Part shown: piece after piece, positions 23,426-36,017 of the stretch | How positions within the stretch are numbered: the stretch's first letter is position 1 | Layout: every line of letters starts with the position of its first letter | DNA from: Psilocybe azurescens | Taxonomy: Eukaryota > Basidiomycota > Agaricomycetes > Agaricales > Agrocybaceae | Direction of reading: 5' to 3' | NCBI GenBank assembly: GCA_023853785.1 | Contig: JAJIRX010000166.1 | Location: forward strand, 1 to 64,000 | Length of the DNA stretch: 64,000 nt | Translations under genes and position numbers: made by a program | The notes under the pieces: model-generated | Told to the model about the DNA's origin: nothing | The model's input: only the letters and a program-made list of their open reading frames with translations | Database searches by the model: none

Positions 23426-24640
23426 AAGAACTACTAAATATGTGAGTAAAGTAAGTAGGTTAAAATGCCAGAAAAAATGAAATTCAATCTGTGAGTGAGT
23501 ATGCAGTAATGTATGCATGTATTATGATTGGACTGTGAAGAAACGGTACAAAAATGGGGGAAAGGAAAATGAAGCAATAAAGGAACAGTCAGGCCACCCG
23601 ATGCAGCCAGTGGACGAGATCTGTGCAAGGGTGAGCTCAGGCAGAGAACAGAGCAAAGGGTATTGATGACAACAAATACCAAGCTGTAAAATTAGAAAAA
23701 ATGGGAGGTAGGGAGGTTTAGTAATTGTTAGATGAAGAGTAGCAGGAAAAATGGAAATTGAAGTGGAGGGAAGAGGAAGAATGGTTGAGGGATCATAGTC
23801 AAAGAAAGGAAGAAATGGTCCAGTGGAGGGAAAGAGGAAAATGGTCAAGGGATCATGGTCAAAGGAAGGAATGGTCCACAATCGAATGATGAAGAACAGG
23901 AGGTTATGAAATCCCCACATCCCCCCCAAAAAAAAATTAAAATTAAAATACAAAGAAAAAGGTATCACTCACTCCTCAAACACAGCATACCAGTCGCTCT
24001 TTGTCATATCTCCTGGCTTCCTGCCATACTGCATACTGTTGATGTCCTTGTCTATTGCACCACCCTGTTTTCTTTGCACTTGGTTTCCCAAAACTGAATA
24101 GGTCTTCTTCCGCTCCTGTTTCTTCCCCACATCCTCCTTCCTCCCACCTCCCTGCTCCAAAAACACCCCAAAGCACACCAAGCATAATTGGCACCGATAG
24201 TGTATTTTTCCTTGAAATTGCCACACATCCTTACCATCCCCTCAGTGCAACTGGCGTTTCTCTCTGTCCAACTGCTCAGTCATGCAATTACCAAATAAGG
24301 TAAATTGGTGATCTCCGATGCATTACGTGTGACTAAAAATGTGAGACGGTGGGAGAGCTTGGACAGTTCTTTTGTCCTTGTCCTAGACTGTCTGTAAAGC
24401 TGTTTGGGGCCTTTGGAGAGCTTCAGATATGGCTACCCTTGACTTTTCAGAAGAGACAGAAACACCATCATGCACATCCCACCTCATGCACTCCACCCCA
24501 CCCTATCCATCCATCCATCCATACCCCCACCTCACCCATCCCCACATCCACCCAATAACACGGCACACGGCACCATGCCCTCACCCACGCCCTTGCCGCT
24601 GCTCCTTCAGCAGTGATTTAACTCTCTGCCCTCAAACACC
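23426..24640. other. No gene firmly recognised
   Basis: Open stretches at 23522-23968 (-) and 23970-24303 (both strands) have no recognisable motif. A (CCAT)n run lies near 24506-24527. Confidence 0.4.
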
Positions 24641-24644
24641 ATCT

Positions 24645-25690
24645 CCCAGCGCTGTACCTGTACCCACTGAACAACACCTGGGCACTGAAGCACATTGCCC
24701 TGACAAATTTGCACATGAAGATTGGGCGGCAGACGAGCTCAAAGACAGCACCTAGGAAGCGGAATGGGTTCTTTGACAGTAAAGTGCTGAGCAGGCAGCA
24801 TGCAGAGGTGTGGGAGGAGGGTGGAAAGGTGCTTTCGTGTTTGAAGTCTTTTCTCTTTTTGGTGGACTGACGTATGGGTCTTTTGATTGTTTCGTTTTGG
24901 ATATTTTCTGTAGATTTATATTAAGGACATGAAGAGCTCGAACTGAACTTGTATTTATGGCAAGAGGCTGAGCAGCGATGGACACGAGTCGGATCCTTTC
25001 GAGCTCAAGAGTGATGGTATCATCATATGTCCTTCCTTCCTTGCTCTCTTTTTCTTCCTGTCACCCTGTTCACCACTCACTCCTTGACAGGAATTCGGCA
25101 TCAACATCGCCGGCAAAGATAACAAAGTAATCACCCACCACAAAGTTGCTGCGCGCTTCGTGTTCATGTTCACCGAGCAAGATGCATAAGTCGATGCCAG
25201 GGCGAAGCAGCATTAGCAGCAGCACCAGGAGATGCATGCTTGGTCTGGTACGGGTGGGGGCCGCATGGCAGCAGCACCCGTGTATTATGGGGCTGGGCAG
25301 CATTGGAGGCATGGGCGGCAGCTGCAGGGTGCGATGGGGCGGTTTGGGAGGGCTGAACGGCGGTGTTAATGGGCTAGGCAGTGGCGAAGGGGTCAACAGC
25401 GCCCAACAGCAAACCCAGCACAACTTCCCCTTCACTATCTGCCACTCCCAAGCGCAAGCTCAAGCCCGGTCCTAGCAACTGCGCTGCCCGCAGCTTGCCC
25501 AGGACCTCAGCAGCATGGGGGATTGGCCTCAGGCCACCCGACAAGACGGGCTTGACGTTTGATATGATTCTGAGCAGGCTGCAGGGCAAGGTGCAGAAGA
25601 GTTGCAAGACAGGCACCGAGTTGGAGGGTTTGAGGGGTGTGATGGGCGAGGTGGGGGATATTCTTGTTGGGGGGGGGTTTGACCCTTTGT
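24645..25690 (+). pseudogene. FHA-domain protein relic (SLMAP/Far9-Vps64 type)
   Basis: The plus strand encodes, in order, LYLYPLNNTWALKHIAL, KIGRQTSSKTAPRKRNGFF and DSKVLSRQHAEVWEEGGK (24655-24830). A GTGCTT...TGTAG intron leads to YIKDMKSSN and YGKRLSSDGHESDPFELKS (24917-25012). A GTATCA...TTGACAG intron leads to EFGINIAGKDNKVITHHK and VAARFVFMFTEQDA (25091-25187). GRQ, SRQH and KSSN are the phosphothreonine-binding positions of an FHA domain. After a Gly/Gln-rich linker, KTGLTFDMILSRLQGKVQKS (25550-25608) matches the coiled coil that follows FHA in fungal STRIPAK-type proteins (SLMAP in animals). The invariant Gly after KSSN is lost and frames shift between blocks. The membrane-anchor C-terminus is absent. 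Confidence 0.6.
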
Positions 25691-25699
25691 TGTGCGAAA

Positions 25700-28600
25700 T
25701 GCGCTACGAGTCTTGTTTCTTTTTTACCACGCTGTCTTTTTCTTTGTCTTGTCTCTATTTTTATTTCTATGGATATATATGCTGACGACATTCTCTTTTT
25801 ATTCTACTTACTTCTAGCCTGTGAATCTCCCATTGTTCACAGCGAGTTGCACTGGTAAATTTTCTCCCGGCTTTAACTTCAGAAAGTCAATATAGTTAGG
25901 TTCTTGCTTGGCAGAATTAAAGACATTAGACACGTTTGAGATAGGTAAAACATCAACAAAAAAATACTGGACCCACCTCCATTTCATTATCATCTTCAAC
26001 TTTCTCTGAGTTTACTTACTGCTCTGAATGATAATCACAATGAATAGAATGCCACGTGCATCTGGGAGCTAGTTCAATTAGTCTCATTGAGAATGAGAGA
26101 GTGAACAGAGTATATTTCTAGAGGGTACGTCCCACACTTCGATTCTTTTTCTCTGAGTCAGGATCGGAATCACAATGAGTTCTGCTCGCTAAAATTATAG
26201 TAGTAATTTGATATATGGGACGCTTCACAGGGAGGGCATTCACAGAGTCTACAACTGCAATAATCTGAGCTCTTCCCAAGCTCTGTGACTGGAAGGAGAA
26301 GATGGATAGGGAAAATAAACATATCCATTTATGTCCGTGACACATGTCTACAGAACATGTCGACTCTTGACACCTGCAATGCCACTACCTTAGCAGTAGT
26401 ACTGAGCACGATGGAGTGTCAACCGGGTGCTCATTATGTTTTTATTAATAATGTCGTCATCATCGTGTTTCCATGAGCCAAATCGGCGTCGGTCTTAGCT
26501 CTTGCATGAGTCATCATCTCACAAAGAGCTAACAGCGAGTGAAGGAGACAAGAGAGAGCACAATATATGGGTAGGGTGGTGCATGGCGTGCATGTAGTGA
26601 CATAATTGTTGTGATATCAAAACCATGTGTAGAAATCCATAAACCAAAAATCAAATCGCAATTGTAAAGAGGGTCACAAGTTAACGAGCAAAAATAATTA
26701 ACACGAAGCTCCCAAGAACTCGACTCAAGCACCGTCCGTAGAACGGTCACGGAAGAGTGCAAGGGATATCATTGCTTTTACTCGGCCACGTGGACTCGCG
26801 GGTTGGATGTGATAGTAGAACGAAGATGGAGGGTGTTGCAAAAATAAAAATAAAGCACACACCAGAAGAGGTCCACATGAAAATCAAACCAAGTTGGACA
26901 ACTCAAGAAGCAGAAAGATTCAGGCAAACATTAAAGTGATCGACTCGGCGCAAAATAAAGGCAGAGAATGTATAGGGGAATAGGAGGGTTGGATCTGGAC
27001 CTGGGCTTGAATCCAGTCCGCTCCAGCGTACAATGCTTTGCTGAGCGCGGTATTGGGAGATTGGAAAGTAAAGGCGGTCAAGGATAAATAGTGGAAGGTA
27101 AAAGTGCGAACGAAAGGCAGAAGTTGAAAGTTGAAAAGAGAATTGAAAAAGTGGGGGTAGAGAACAAAGTGAAAGTGAAGACAGAGGGTGGCAAGTCAGT
27201 GGCGTGTGCCAGAAGGGGGCATGACAAGGGGAAAAGGACTGGCGAGAAGAATAGATAGGCGGGAGGATGAACAATGCAAATGTGAATTTAAAGACATAAA
27301 TCAAATACCAAAACATCAAAATTCAATCGTTATTCATAAATTACAATGCACGCACCAATGTACGCCCTCCTCCAATCAATAATTCATCCCTGCATACCAA
27401 TCCACAATTGATGACAGATCGTACCCCTCCTCCATCTCCTGCATGCAGCCTTCTTTTCCCACTTTAGCAGCCCACGCACACGTCCGCAATCCACTCCTCG
27501 TACCTCTACCTCTGCCTCTCTTCCCGTTAGCACCATAGCCACTGCAACCAACGCTGCCGAACCCCTTACGCGCAGGCATCATGTGTTGCTTCATGAGCAG
27601 AAACATGATCGTGTACAACGTGGGCAGAATGATGTGGCGCCGGCATGCCAACTTGGAGACAGACAAGGGTTCGGGGGGAGAGTGGAGGGGAGGATCAGAT
27701 GAGGCAGGCACGTACCTGGGTGGCAGCCCACGCACAGGTCCACAATCTTCACCTTAGGTCCTGTTTGATATGGACATTACCATTGGTTTTTGACTCATTG
27801 GAAAAGAACCAGACATCACTGAAAGCTTTTCACGACGCCAGCGTTACACTGTGCTTCATTGGCAGAACCGCATATAAGATAGCACAGGGTGGGATTTATT
27901 TGGTGTTTTTGGGACAGGTAAGAGTGGAAAAGGAGAGGGCAAGGATTAAATGGGGCCGACTGATACTCGAGCTGGTACCTGACCTTAAGCTCCATGCACC
28001 TCATCCCCATCGTCCTCTTCTTGACCACCTCTCTCTTGCAAGGGCCTGATCACCAAAATAGCACCCATAGCCTTGATAAACCGCATAGCAACATCAAATT
28101 GATGTCCAGTGATTCATAGCTATCTAGAAAGGAGGATAATGACATGGTTCGGGTATTGAACTGAACGTTACTTGAGTACTCAGCAGCTTTACGCAACACG
28201 TGAGTGATCGTTATGTAATTATTTCCATCTGCCTAACCACGAACTTCAAACCAAATCTGTCATCATCAGTGACAGAAGTTACTATTGTGACTGCGAGAGC
28301 GGTAATAGTTTCGTTCTGACACACGGATAGAGGTAGATGTAGTGAAGCTTAAGCCTGGGTATAGACAGGTATAAGAGCTAGTTGTTCACTGGGGGAAATT
28401 GGTATCTACTACAGCCTGTATTTATACTGTAAGGAAGAGGTCGAGAATTAAGTAAAAAGGGTTTGTGGCTAAGGAGAATAAATAAGGTATCTAAGGGAGT
28501 GTTTCAGGGATAATGGACAATGGAAGAAAAAGGTCGAAGTCATGTATCAGGAGACTGAACAAAGTGAAGTCGCAATAAGAAGATAAGATAAAAAAGAAAG

Positions 28601-28960
28601 ATAATCAACGTGTGAGAAGTGTACCAGATTGTCACATCATCGTTCACATTATCAAGCTGCCCTTCATTAAATGTCATCAGCACGCTCTATCGACTCAGTA
28701 ATATGTTCCATCTCACCCTCATCCCTACCCCAGACTCCGTACTACATGTTCCCCCGAACTCATGCAAGGAAAGTCATACGACTCAAAATTGACATCTGGT
28801 GAATGGACAGCCTGATATACGAAGTTCTGCACACTCAAACCGCTCTTCCATGAATCCAAGACCCACTCGGAATTCAGTATCTTCATCCTGTAAGATTATC
28901 TCTTGTTCGTATATCTCCAAACAACCAGGATTAATATAGTGTGGGCGTATAGCAACAGCC
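25700..28960. other. Mostly anonymous sequence, no gene recognised
   Basis: Open stretches at 27376-27735 (-) and 27816-28049 (both strands) read as hydrophilic, partly conserved-looking protein (for example a stretch ending NEAQCNAGVVKSF), with possible introns between them, but I cannot place them in a family. The remainder is AT-rich spacer. It includes a copy of a dispersed repeat at 26005-26150. Confidence 0.35.
26005..26150 (+). repeat. Dispersed repeat, copy 2
   Basis: Inverse-oriented partner of 23283-23425, about 80% identical by eye over 140 bases. No TIR or poly-A tail is evident, so the class is unknown. Confidence 0.7.
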
Positions 28961-28969
28961 AAATCCCAC

Positions 28970-29815
28970 CACCACCACCCCGTGGATAATCATAGGCTCC
29001 CACCTCTGTCATCAAGTGCATGCTTAATCTCAATGTACGTGCCATCTCGACCACCCCAGATTCTAATCATATTCGATTTGCATCCTCAAGCCTACTATGC
29101 TCTCCTCTGTGGCCCTGCTCCTCTAAGCGCCCAGCTCCTCCAACATGAACACCCCGAGCTCATCAACAAGGTCACTGAGACCGAAAAGATGTGCGCAGTT
29201 TTCATTTCTAATGCTCATCTCCTTCTCCTTCTCTGCACGGGATTCCTAATGTGATGCTATGTCCTTGCAGGCTCGCGACCGTCAAAGCCTACCGTGCCAT
29301 TTTTTCCACCAAAGAACACGAAGTCTCGGGCACGAGCACAACCTATGCGAGTGAACAACACCTCACCTCCGTGTTCAACTTTAAAGACCAAGAAATCACC
29401 TCGTTCCAGTACCTCGTTTCCCAGCTGCGCAAGCAGTTACGATCCTCGTCCTCGCAGACCCAATAACAACGACCCCAATGCACCAGGCAGGACATCGATC
29501 ACGCGGCAAAGCAGGCTGTCGCACGGCAAGAAGAAGAGCTGTGCTTGTTGGTGGAACGCGAAGAAAAAGTGGCGGCGGCGATTGCGAAGTGCAAGGATGA
29601 GATCATGGAGGCTGTTTGCGCGTGGGAGGTCAAAATTGATCAGGGCGTGTGTGCGCCTGGAGGAGGCGGTGAGGAAGGGGGTAGAGGAGTGCGTGTAGTG
29701 GGTACTGGACAGAGAGGCGGCGCTCGCGGATGGAGGAGCGGAGGATGGAGGATGGGAAGAGGGAGGTTGAGGTGGGGATGAAGAAGGTTGAGGCTAGGTT
29801 GGTGAAAGGTTCGTT
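28970..29815 (+). pseudogene. Coiled-coil protein exons, perhaps a NIMA-type kinase tail
   Basis: Plus-strand blocks LLQHEHPELINKVTETEKM (29133-29189), an intron GTGCGC...CTTGCAG, LATVKAYRAIFSTKEHEV (29272-29325), DQEITSFQYLVSQLRKQL (29389-29440), VEREEKVAAAIAKCKDEIME (29550-29609) and LEEAVRKGVEE (29661-29692) form heptad-rich, charged helices. The arrangement (LLQHE...ETEKM, then runs of 'REEEV..A...REEEIM') resembles the C-terminal coiled coil of basidiomycete NIMA-related kinases as I remember them, but no kinase domain is present. Frames change at about 29460-29500 and 29650. Treat the kinase link as tentative. Confidence 0.4.
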
Positions 29816-30289
29816 CGTCTGTTTAGATCCTTCTCTTGTTTTCTTGCCCTTTATTTCCTCCTTTTATTCCTTCGTTATTTTTATACTTTACGGCCTTCCT
29901 TTCCTAATCCTTTGGTCTTAATCCCTCGATCATTCTTCCTTTTCTTCCCTTTTCCTTTGCCCCATTGTCTTTACTTCTATTTTCTCCTCTCTCATTCCTA
30001 CATCCTTCTTCTTACAACACAATTACTAACCAACCCTTCCTCTCCCCTCACAGCCCAATATTTGTCGTCGTCCACTCTCCTGCTGTGCTCTCTGCTAGCG
30101 CTCACCCTCGCAGACCACATCTGCCGGCACATTGGGTGTCTCGTTCAGGAACGTGGTAGAGAGATTTTGAGTTCAAAGGCGGCAAGAACAATTGGAGATG
30201 AGATTGGCTAATAGTCAGTATTCTCCTCTTTTGTTCTTTTCCGCTTCGAGCAATCACATGGACGCGCATATATGTATAAACTCCAGTGG
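29816..30289. other. Pyrimidine-rich spacer, no gene
   Basis: Long C/T-rich stretches with TTTATTTCCTCC-like words occur here. Open frames on either strand are low complexity. Confidence 0.5.
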
Positions 30290-30500
30290 CGTGCACATGG
30301 GAGGTGAAGCTTCATTTCCTTGCATATTAACTCGACGTGTATGCTAATGTGAATGTATAGCAGATCGAAATACCAGCTGTACGACACCCTCCGCCGGGCG
30401 CTTCTGGCAGCAATACCTCAAGCAACAACACATCGGTGCTCTCCTACATCGAGCTGTGCATGATGCTCGACTCACTCAGGTGCATGCTCGTCATGACGAC
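30290..30500 (+). pseudogene. PSD2: PSD2 fragment, EF-hand exon only
   Basis: The plus strand at 30365-30485 reads KYQLYDTLRR, then FWQQYLKQQHIGALSYIELC and MMLDSLRCML in shifted frames. This is the same exon as in the PSD2 relics at 11.7 kb (LTQYDTDNTCTLSYLKLRTM) and 43.0 kb (CLKQYETDN...LELRTML). The upstream intron shares TATGCTAATGTGA with them. Only this exon and some flank remain, so it is a decayed duplication fragment. Confidence 0.6.
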
Positions 30501-32375
30501 TGCCTAATCATTCTTTTTATCGTTGCGAAGGGGTGGCGAGGAAGTGGTCTATGAAAATTTTTGAACACTTGTAGTTTGGGGCTATACTATCGTTTGGTGG
30601 GCAGTAACCGCTTTTCAATACCCTCTTCCATCCTTCTCCGGTCTGCGTGAGTTCCAACTTGTCTATATCAATCCTCTTTCTCTCTCGTTCTGAGTTTTTG
30701 ATCTCTTTGTTACCGCATTAATTCCCCCATCACTTATTTCGACACTTTTGGTTTATATTGTCACTTTCCTTACTGTCATTCTATCAGTTCACTCATCTAT
30801 GGGTATTCAAAGATTGGTCCTTCCCTTTGCTACGTTGACATTTCCTCTCTTCTCAATATTTGTCCTTGGGACTTTTTCACACCTTCGTCACTATATTTCT
30901 TTATGTTCTGTAACATGTCAGAATGTGGGCGATCACTGACATGGTCTCCCCTCGCATTGAAAAATAGAACTTGGTGGATGTCAGCGTGCAGAATCGTATC
31001 ATAGAACAATCAGCAGGGGAGAACATGATGGTGCATGGCCAGCTGCTTTTTGTTATTGTTGAATGCACGTCCAGTGCGGTTCACTATTTTACTCACCTTA
31101 TTTTAAGTCGGTACTCTGGACACGCCTGGACTCGTCCAATTGACATTTGGGCTGCGCTGATTGGAGACCCGTAATAAATATGATCCACTCCGGGTCACTC
31201 TCTGTTTCTGTTTTCAGCAACATCAGAATCGAGCTTGTATTGTGATGTAGGTTATTCTATATGGAGTGTTGCGTATGATACGAAGCAGAATAAGCATAAT
31301 GCTACTCAGGCAGCAGCAGAAGAATAACCAGAAAAGAAATAAACTCAAGGAAGGAGTCCGCCGAGCCTATCCAACAAACAGCGTGTGTTCTCAAAGAGAT
31401 ATATAATGAGCACCGCGAAGCCATTCTTGTAGAGATGATTGAAGCGTTGTACCGCATACAAATGCATCAGAAATGCGTCCCAAAGAGCTTGCGGACAATA
31501 TCAGAGACAAAAAGTCAATTGCACGCAGTGATTGTGCAGATCGGTTCAGAGACTTGTAGCTCCAACGGATTACAACGAGTCACAACAAACATGTGGACTG
31601 CCTGTTAGATACACCGCAATTGATCAAATAGAGACTTGTAATGGTTTTAAAGCACTCCACGGCACTCTTTCGGTTTAGATTACAATAGTGCTGTCAGTGG
31701 TGGATGTGAGATTTCGGGGCTGAGTGACCCGCGTCACTGTGAGAGTGGGACGGATCTTTGAGAGGGCAGATTATCATTATTTTCCTTGGTTGTTTTACAC
31801 CCCGATGAGGAGATTCGAAGAGAGTATTGAGCATGGAGACATGAGCTAACACCGTGGCGACGAATGTGAGTGTACGTACGAGTCGTTGAACACGGCATGT
31901 GGCACCCATCGCTATGCCCGAGTACAGGCAGCCGCACACCAAACCGATGTGAGACGCCGATCCAGAGCCGAGGAAAGTGAAAGGAAGTTTCGATCCACCA
32001 CAGGAGGGTGTTGGACGTTAGCCATGGGTCATCACCTCTATGAGAAGTGTACAAATCGTCATTGAGGGAGGTACCTGGGACCTGGAACCCTCTGAAGCCA
32101 TGCATGAGTTCAGACTGCCGCAGTGTATCCAGATTCCAGAAGGTTGGCAGAGATCAATTGAAAAAACAAACACAGTGCAAGTCGGGAATGGAAATAAGGC
32201 GATGATGACATTGCAAGTAAGCAAGTAAAATAACTACAGGTGAGAAAGACTGACAATGATCCCCGTCTGTGGTCACTGGTTCTGCGTGCTCTTTTTCTCA
32301 TCCGCGTCATCTCTCAACTCTCCGACGATCTCAGAAATCCAATCCCACTCATGAGGCCACATTCAGAACACCTAT
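30501..32375. other. No gene firmly recognised
   Basis: Open stretches at 30748-31174 (+) and 31694-32224 (-) have no secure family. The minus-strand stretch has hydrophobic blocks that faintly recall a membrane receptor, but not enough to call. Confidence 0.35.
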
Positions 32376-32379
32376 GTAT

Positions 32380-33142
32380 TGAAGATGAGTTAAACTGTCC
32401 TCTTTAGGACGGAGTATTCTCCCTTGTAGGTGTGACTGTTTTAACAGCCAACGGTTCGTTTGCTGAGGGTATATGTTCAGCAGGCGAAGGGTTAATGAGT
32501 GCCTATATTTCCACGATGACCAGCGTGATCGAGAAGCGCAAAACCGGAGGCTGACGGAACGTTGATGCGAGACGGAAAGCGGACGTGGAGAGACGGATAA
32601 CGACGAGTATGTGAGCGGTTTGCGATGTGAGGTAAACTTCGACGATACGACGACGTACGAATTTCGGATGAATTTAGTTTTGGAGTTTTGTTTTCAGAGC
32701 AAGTAGGTGTATAAGAAGCAAGTTGTGATTTTTGCTGAGGTCAAAAACCGACCTCGTACCAAATAATTGTACGCTACTTAAATATGTTTCCCTACGCTAA
32801 ATTTTATATACTTGGTATGTTTCCAAGCGTTTGAAGCAATTGGTTGTAGGTCCGTTGAGCGCCTGGCTAAAGTAATAGCTTGTCGGCTATTCCGCTTTTC
32901 TTTTCCTGGGCCTCTGGATTCGTGTGGAAGTGCGGATAGAGATATGTGAATTTGATTCGATGTGGATGCGGATGTGATATGATCGAGTCGATGAGTCGTT
33001 GATCTATTTTTGTACTGGGACGACGTTTAGGCGGTTTCGAACGATGTCGGGCTATTTGAATTGTTCGCCTTTTGGTGTGATTGATCTTTCCTTTGAAGCC
33101 GTTATGCCGCTTTCCGTGCCGAGACAGAACGGATGTTCTACA
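32380..33142 (-). repeat. Gypsy-1 3' LTR
   Basis: On the plus strand it starts TGAAGATGAG and ends GTTCTACA, giving TG...CA ends on both strands. It is nearly identical to 40582-41345. The G-rich sequence just inside it (GTCTGGGTGG on the minus strand, 33143-33152) is the likely polypurine primer site. Confidence 0.92.
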
Positions 33143-33211
33143 CCACCCAGACACTATAAACATTGACTTCCCAGTCAATAGCGAGATATCGCCTTCGAAA
33201 ACTGTTGTGAG

Positions 33212-34178
33212 ATGTCGCCTCCCATGATATTTGAAGCCTTGACGCCCATGCCGATCCTGCGAATCGACCAATTATTGCCGATTTTCTCAATGACGTGCTG
33301 CAATCTGAACCTGGGGATGAAGGCCTTGACGAGCGCCGTCTCTTCCTCCCCACTGTGCCACACTACGAGCATCTTCGCTGACCTGTCGTACACCGAGTAT
33401 GAAGCATTGAAAAGCTTCATTGAAACCATGGCCATCCGGATGCTGCGGGAGCGGGGTGCAATCACCGAGGTCGAGGTAAAACATCTTGCATTGGAGTTGG
33501 ATCAATTCATACGGGCCAAGACGGTCGCCCAGAGCTTTGGTCGAGTCTGCTCGCTCGATGACGAGCATGTGGGCCTCTTCCTGGACTGTCTCAAACGCGT
33601 CGATCTGAGTGGGGAGCGAGTGGTCCGAGCTGCAGGCAAGGATTGCGCAGAAAAGTTTCTCAATGCCCTCAACGCCGGAGCAACGTGCATTCTTCAGTGC
33701 GGAATTGCACCATTATGATGCCCAAATCATTGTTCGTCAACAGCAGCGTCTCCTGGTTGATCCGTACAATGCCCTCGGCGAGGCAAACTGGGTCCTTGCC
33801 TTGGTCGATGATCTTCTTGATCGCGCGGGCATCCCCGTCGTTCCCGTGGCTAATCCGCCTGAACCTCCTTCTGATGGAAACTTTGCTCTTCATTGCGAAC
33901 GTCTCCGTGATAGGGTTCGGCGTGCCCGTGGAGTGGATCTTTTCCCAGCTGACGACGCTGACGATCGAGGCCGTGTCGTTGGTTTCAGCTCCGGGAGGGG
34001 GGAGGTCGTGAGGTGTACGGAGCTGATGAAGAAGCCTTGTAATCGGTGTGTGCTTATGGTCGCACAATCTCTGGCCACGCTGCTGAAACTTTGTGCGATA
34101 CAGACTGTACGCAGAAAAGGGGAATCTGTGAAATGGGAAAATAGGAGAAATTGTAGGAAGACGAGGGTAAGAGAGTGA
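33212..34178 (+). CDS. Accessory gene opposite to pol in Gypsy-1
   Basis: An ATG at 33212, about 70 bases inside the 3' LTR, opens a 168-codon frame (MSPPMIFEALTPMPILRIDQ...) on the strand opposite to gag-pol. A second frame (33609-34178) continues naturally with QKSFSMPSTPEQRAFFSAEL and LVDDLLDRAGIPVVPVANPP. A one-base shift or short intron near 33650 would join them. The predicted protein is helical and charged, without transmembrane segments, and I recognise no domain. Its position matches that of the plus-strand genes in Gypsy-2 (47609-50725). Such antisense genes are known in some plant Ty3/Gypsy lineages; their role is unsettled. Confidence 0.5.
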
Positions 34179-34623
34179 ATCGATACAGAGACCGGGAATA
34201 AGATGGTGTAAATAACGGGAGAGTGGAGACTGATACGAGTTGCTTTAAATAAGTTTTGTGATGCTGGAAGGAAGTAGCAGAAAAATGAGACAAGTCAAGG
34301 ATAAGCGTGAAGATGAAAGTAAGAAAATGAAAAAAGAATCTTTGAGATAAGCAGGTGGAGGAAGCAATGAGAATAGAAACTGCTACGAGTTGTCGTGAGT
34401 GGTTGTTGGTCGTCCGGCCGGACGTTTTGATAGGCATCTGATGCCTTTTTGGGTTTGCCAGATGTAGTCATTCCGAGGACTCGGTACCTGAGTCGTCGTC
34501 CGAGCCTACTCGGTCTAATTCTTCGAGCTTCGCTGCCGGTCATTTCTACTATGCTCGTCACCGGGACAGCGTGCATCGTACGAGGGAAGTAAGGGGAAAA
34601 GTCGCGCGGCGCCGTATCGGAGC

Positions 34624-36017
34624 TTAGATATTGCCCCATCTAATTCCGCTGAGTACGTACGATCCTCCAGCAGTCCGCCTGACTACCAGCATAGGTCCAA
34701 GGTATCGCGGCTTCGTTTTACTACCTAGATCCTTGTCGATGACAGAGTTTCGCACCAGGACCAGCGCGCCGGGCTTGAAGTCGAAGTCAATGGTATTTCG
34801 ACGGTGTTCCTCCTCCTTCTGTTTGACCGCTTTCCATCTTGCTGATAGGACTCGTTCTCGCACTATACTCAGGTCCTCTTCGCGTTTCTGCAGCATTACC
34901 GCCCTCTGTGCGATCAAATCCGTGGTGGACCAATGTTCCTCTCCTGCGGGGCAGAGGTACGTGGACTCAGCGAGGTCAAAGGGTAGCAGAGGTTCGACCC
35001 CGTGCGCCAAGGTAGTAAGGTGAGTAGCCCGTGCTTTTCTGCACCGTTACGCGTTCTGCCCAGAAGACTGACGGTGCCACTTCAGGCCACCTAGACTCCG
35101 CCCCTCCCGACGCCTTGACTAGAGCTTCTCTTACATCGAAATGTCTGCGTTCGATGGGCCCTTGTGCCCGGGAATTATAGGGCGAAATCCTGATGTGATG
35201 AACTTTGTACTTTTCCACCAGCAGTTCCGCCGCCGCTAGATACTGCGGGGCATTATCCGTCACTATTTCTTCGATCGCTCCCCACCGACAGAGGATCGCT
35301 GTAAAGAGGAATGATGCCAGGTTTTTGGCTGATTCTGTTTTTAACTTCGCCCATTCGGGGGAACGAAGAGAGCGAGCAACGTGCGTGAGCGATGTATCGA
35401 TATCCGCTAGCTTTCGGCATCAACATCGTGTCCACGTATACCTTCCTGAACAGTCCCCTTGGTGTCGGAACTGTAGGTGGTATCTGTATCTTTCGAAGCT
35501 GTCTGACCTGGCACTCATGACAGGTGCGCGTATACCATTTGACGTCATCTTCCAGGTATGGCCACCAGAATCGTTCCAAAAGCCGCATGCGAACGGAAAA
35601 GACTCCTTTATGGCCTAGGTCGTCGTGTGCTTGCTGAATGATCGAAATCCGCCTATTTGCAGGTATCACCAGCTTGTGTTTTCCCTCTTTGTCTTTCCGC
35701 CACAGGACTGCATCTCGTAGGAAGTAGTCCGAGGCTTGTCGCACAAACCTCGTGAATTCTTGGTCGGTCATGTCTTCTCGTGGCCTTATTGATGGATTCG
35801 CTAGGAATCGTCGAATTTCTGCCAATGTCTTCGTCCCTAGCGCGCTGCCTTTTTCTGTCACGCGGGATGTTTGAAATTGCCACCGCCGCTTGCAACACAA
35901 GCGCCCGCGGTGGTAATAGTTAGCTCTCTGGGCGTCTTGGCACTCGGACTTCGTCGCGAGGAAGATATGGCGGGTCGTCCTGTAAGTCGTCCCTGTTCTC
36001 CATCGTTTGTTGTACAT
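34624..36017 (-). pseudogene. Gypsy-1 integrase
   Basis: Integrase inserts the cDNA. The HHCC zinc-binding domain is visible as AHDDLGHKG...CHECQ (about 35500-35640). The catalytic DDE core has an Asp in KVYVDTMLM, a second Asp in MTDNAPQ (35263) and the Glu in SPYNSRAQGPIER. A C-terminal segment (LVLVRNSVIDKDLGSKTKPR, YLGPMLVVRR, 34690-34790) ends without a chromodomain. The frame breaks near 35420-35260 between the two Asp motifs. A short basic/acidic tail continues in another frame to about 34410. Confidence 0.8.

Noticed and set aside
31694..32224. Possible STE3-type pheromone receptor fragment on the minus strand
   Set aside because: Only faint resemblance across several frames, with no conserved motif that I could place firmly.
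33669..34067. Minus-strand open frame opposite the Gypsy-1 accessory gene
   Set aside because: It overlaps the better plus-strand reading, shows no integrase or chromodomain motif, and lies beyond the end of pol.
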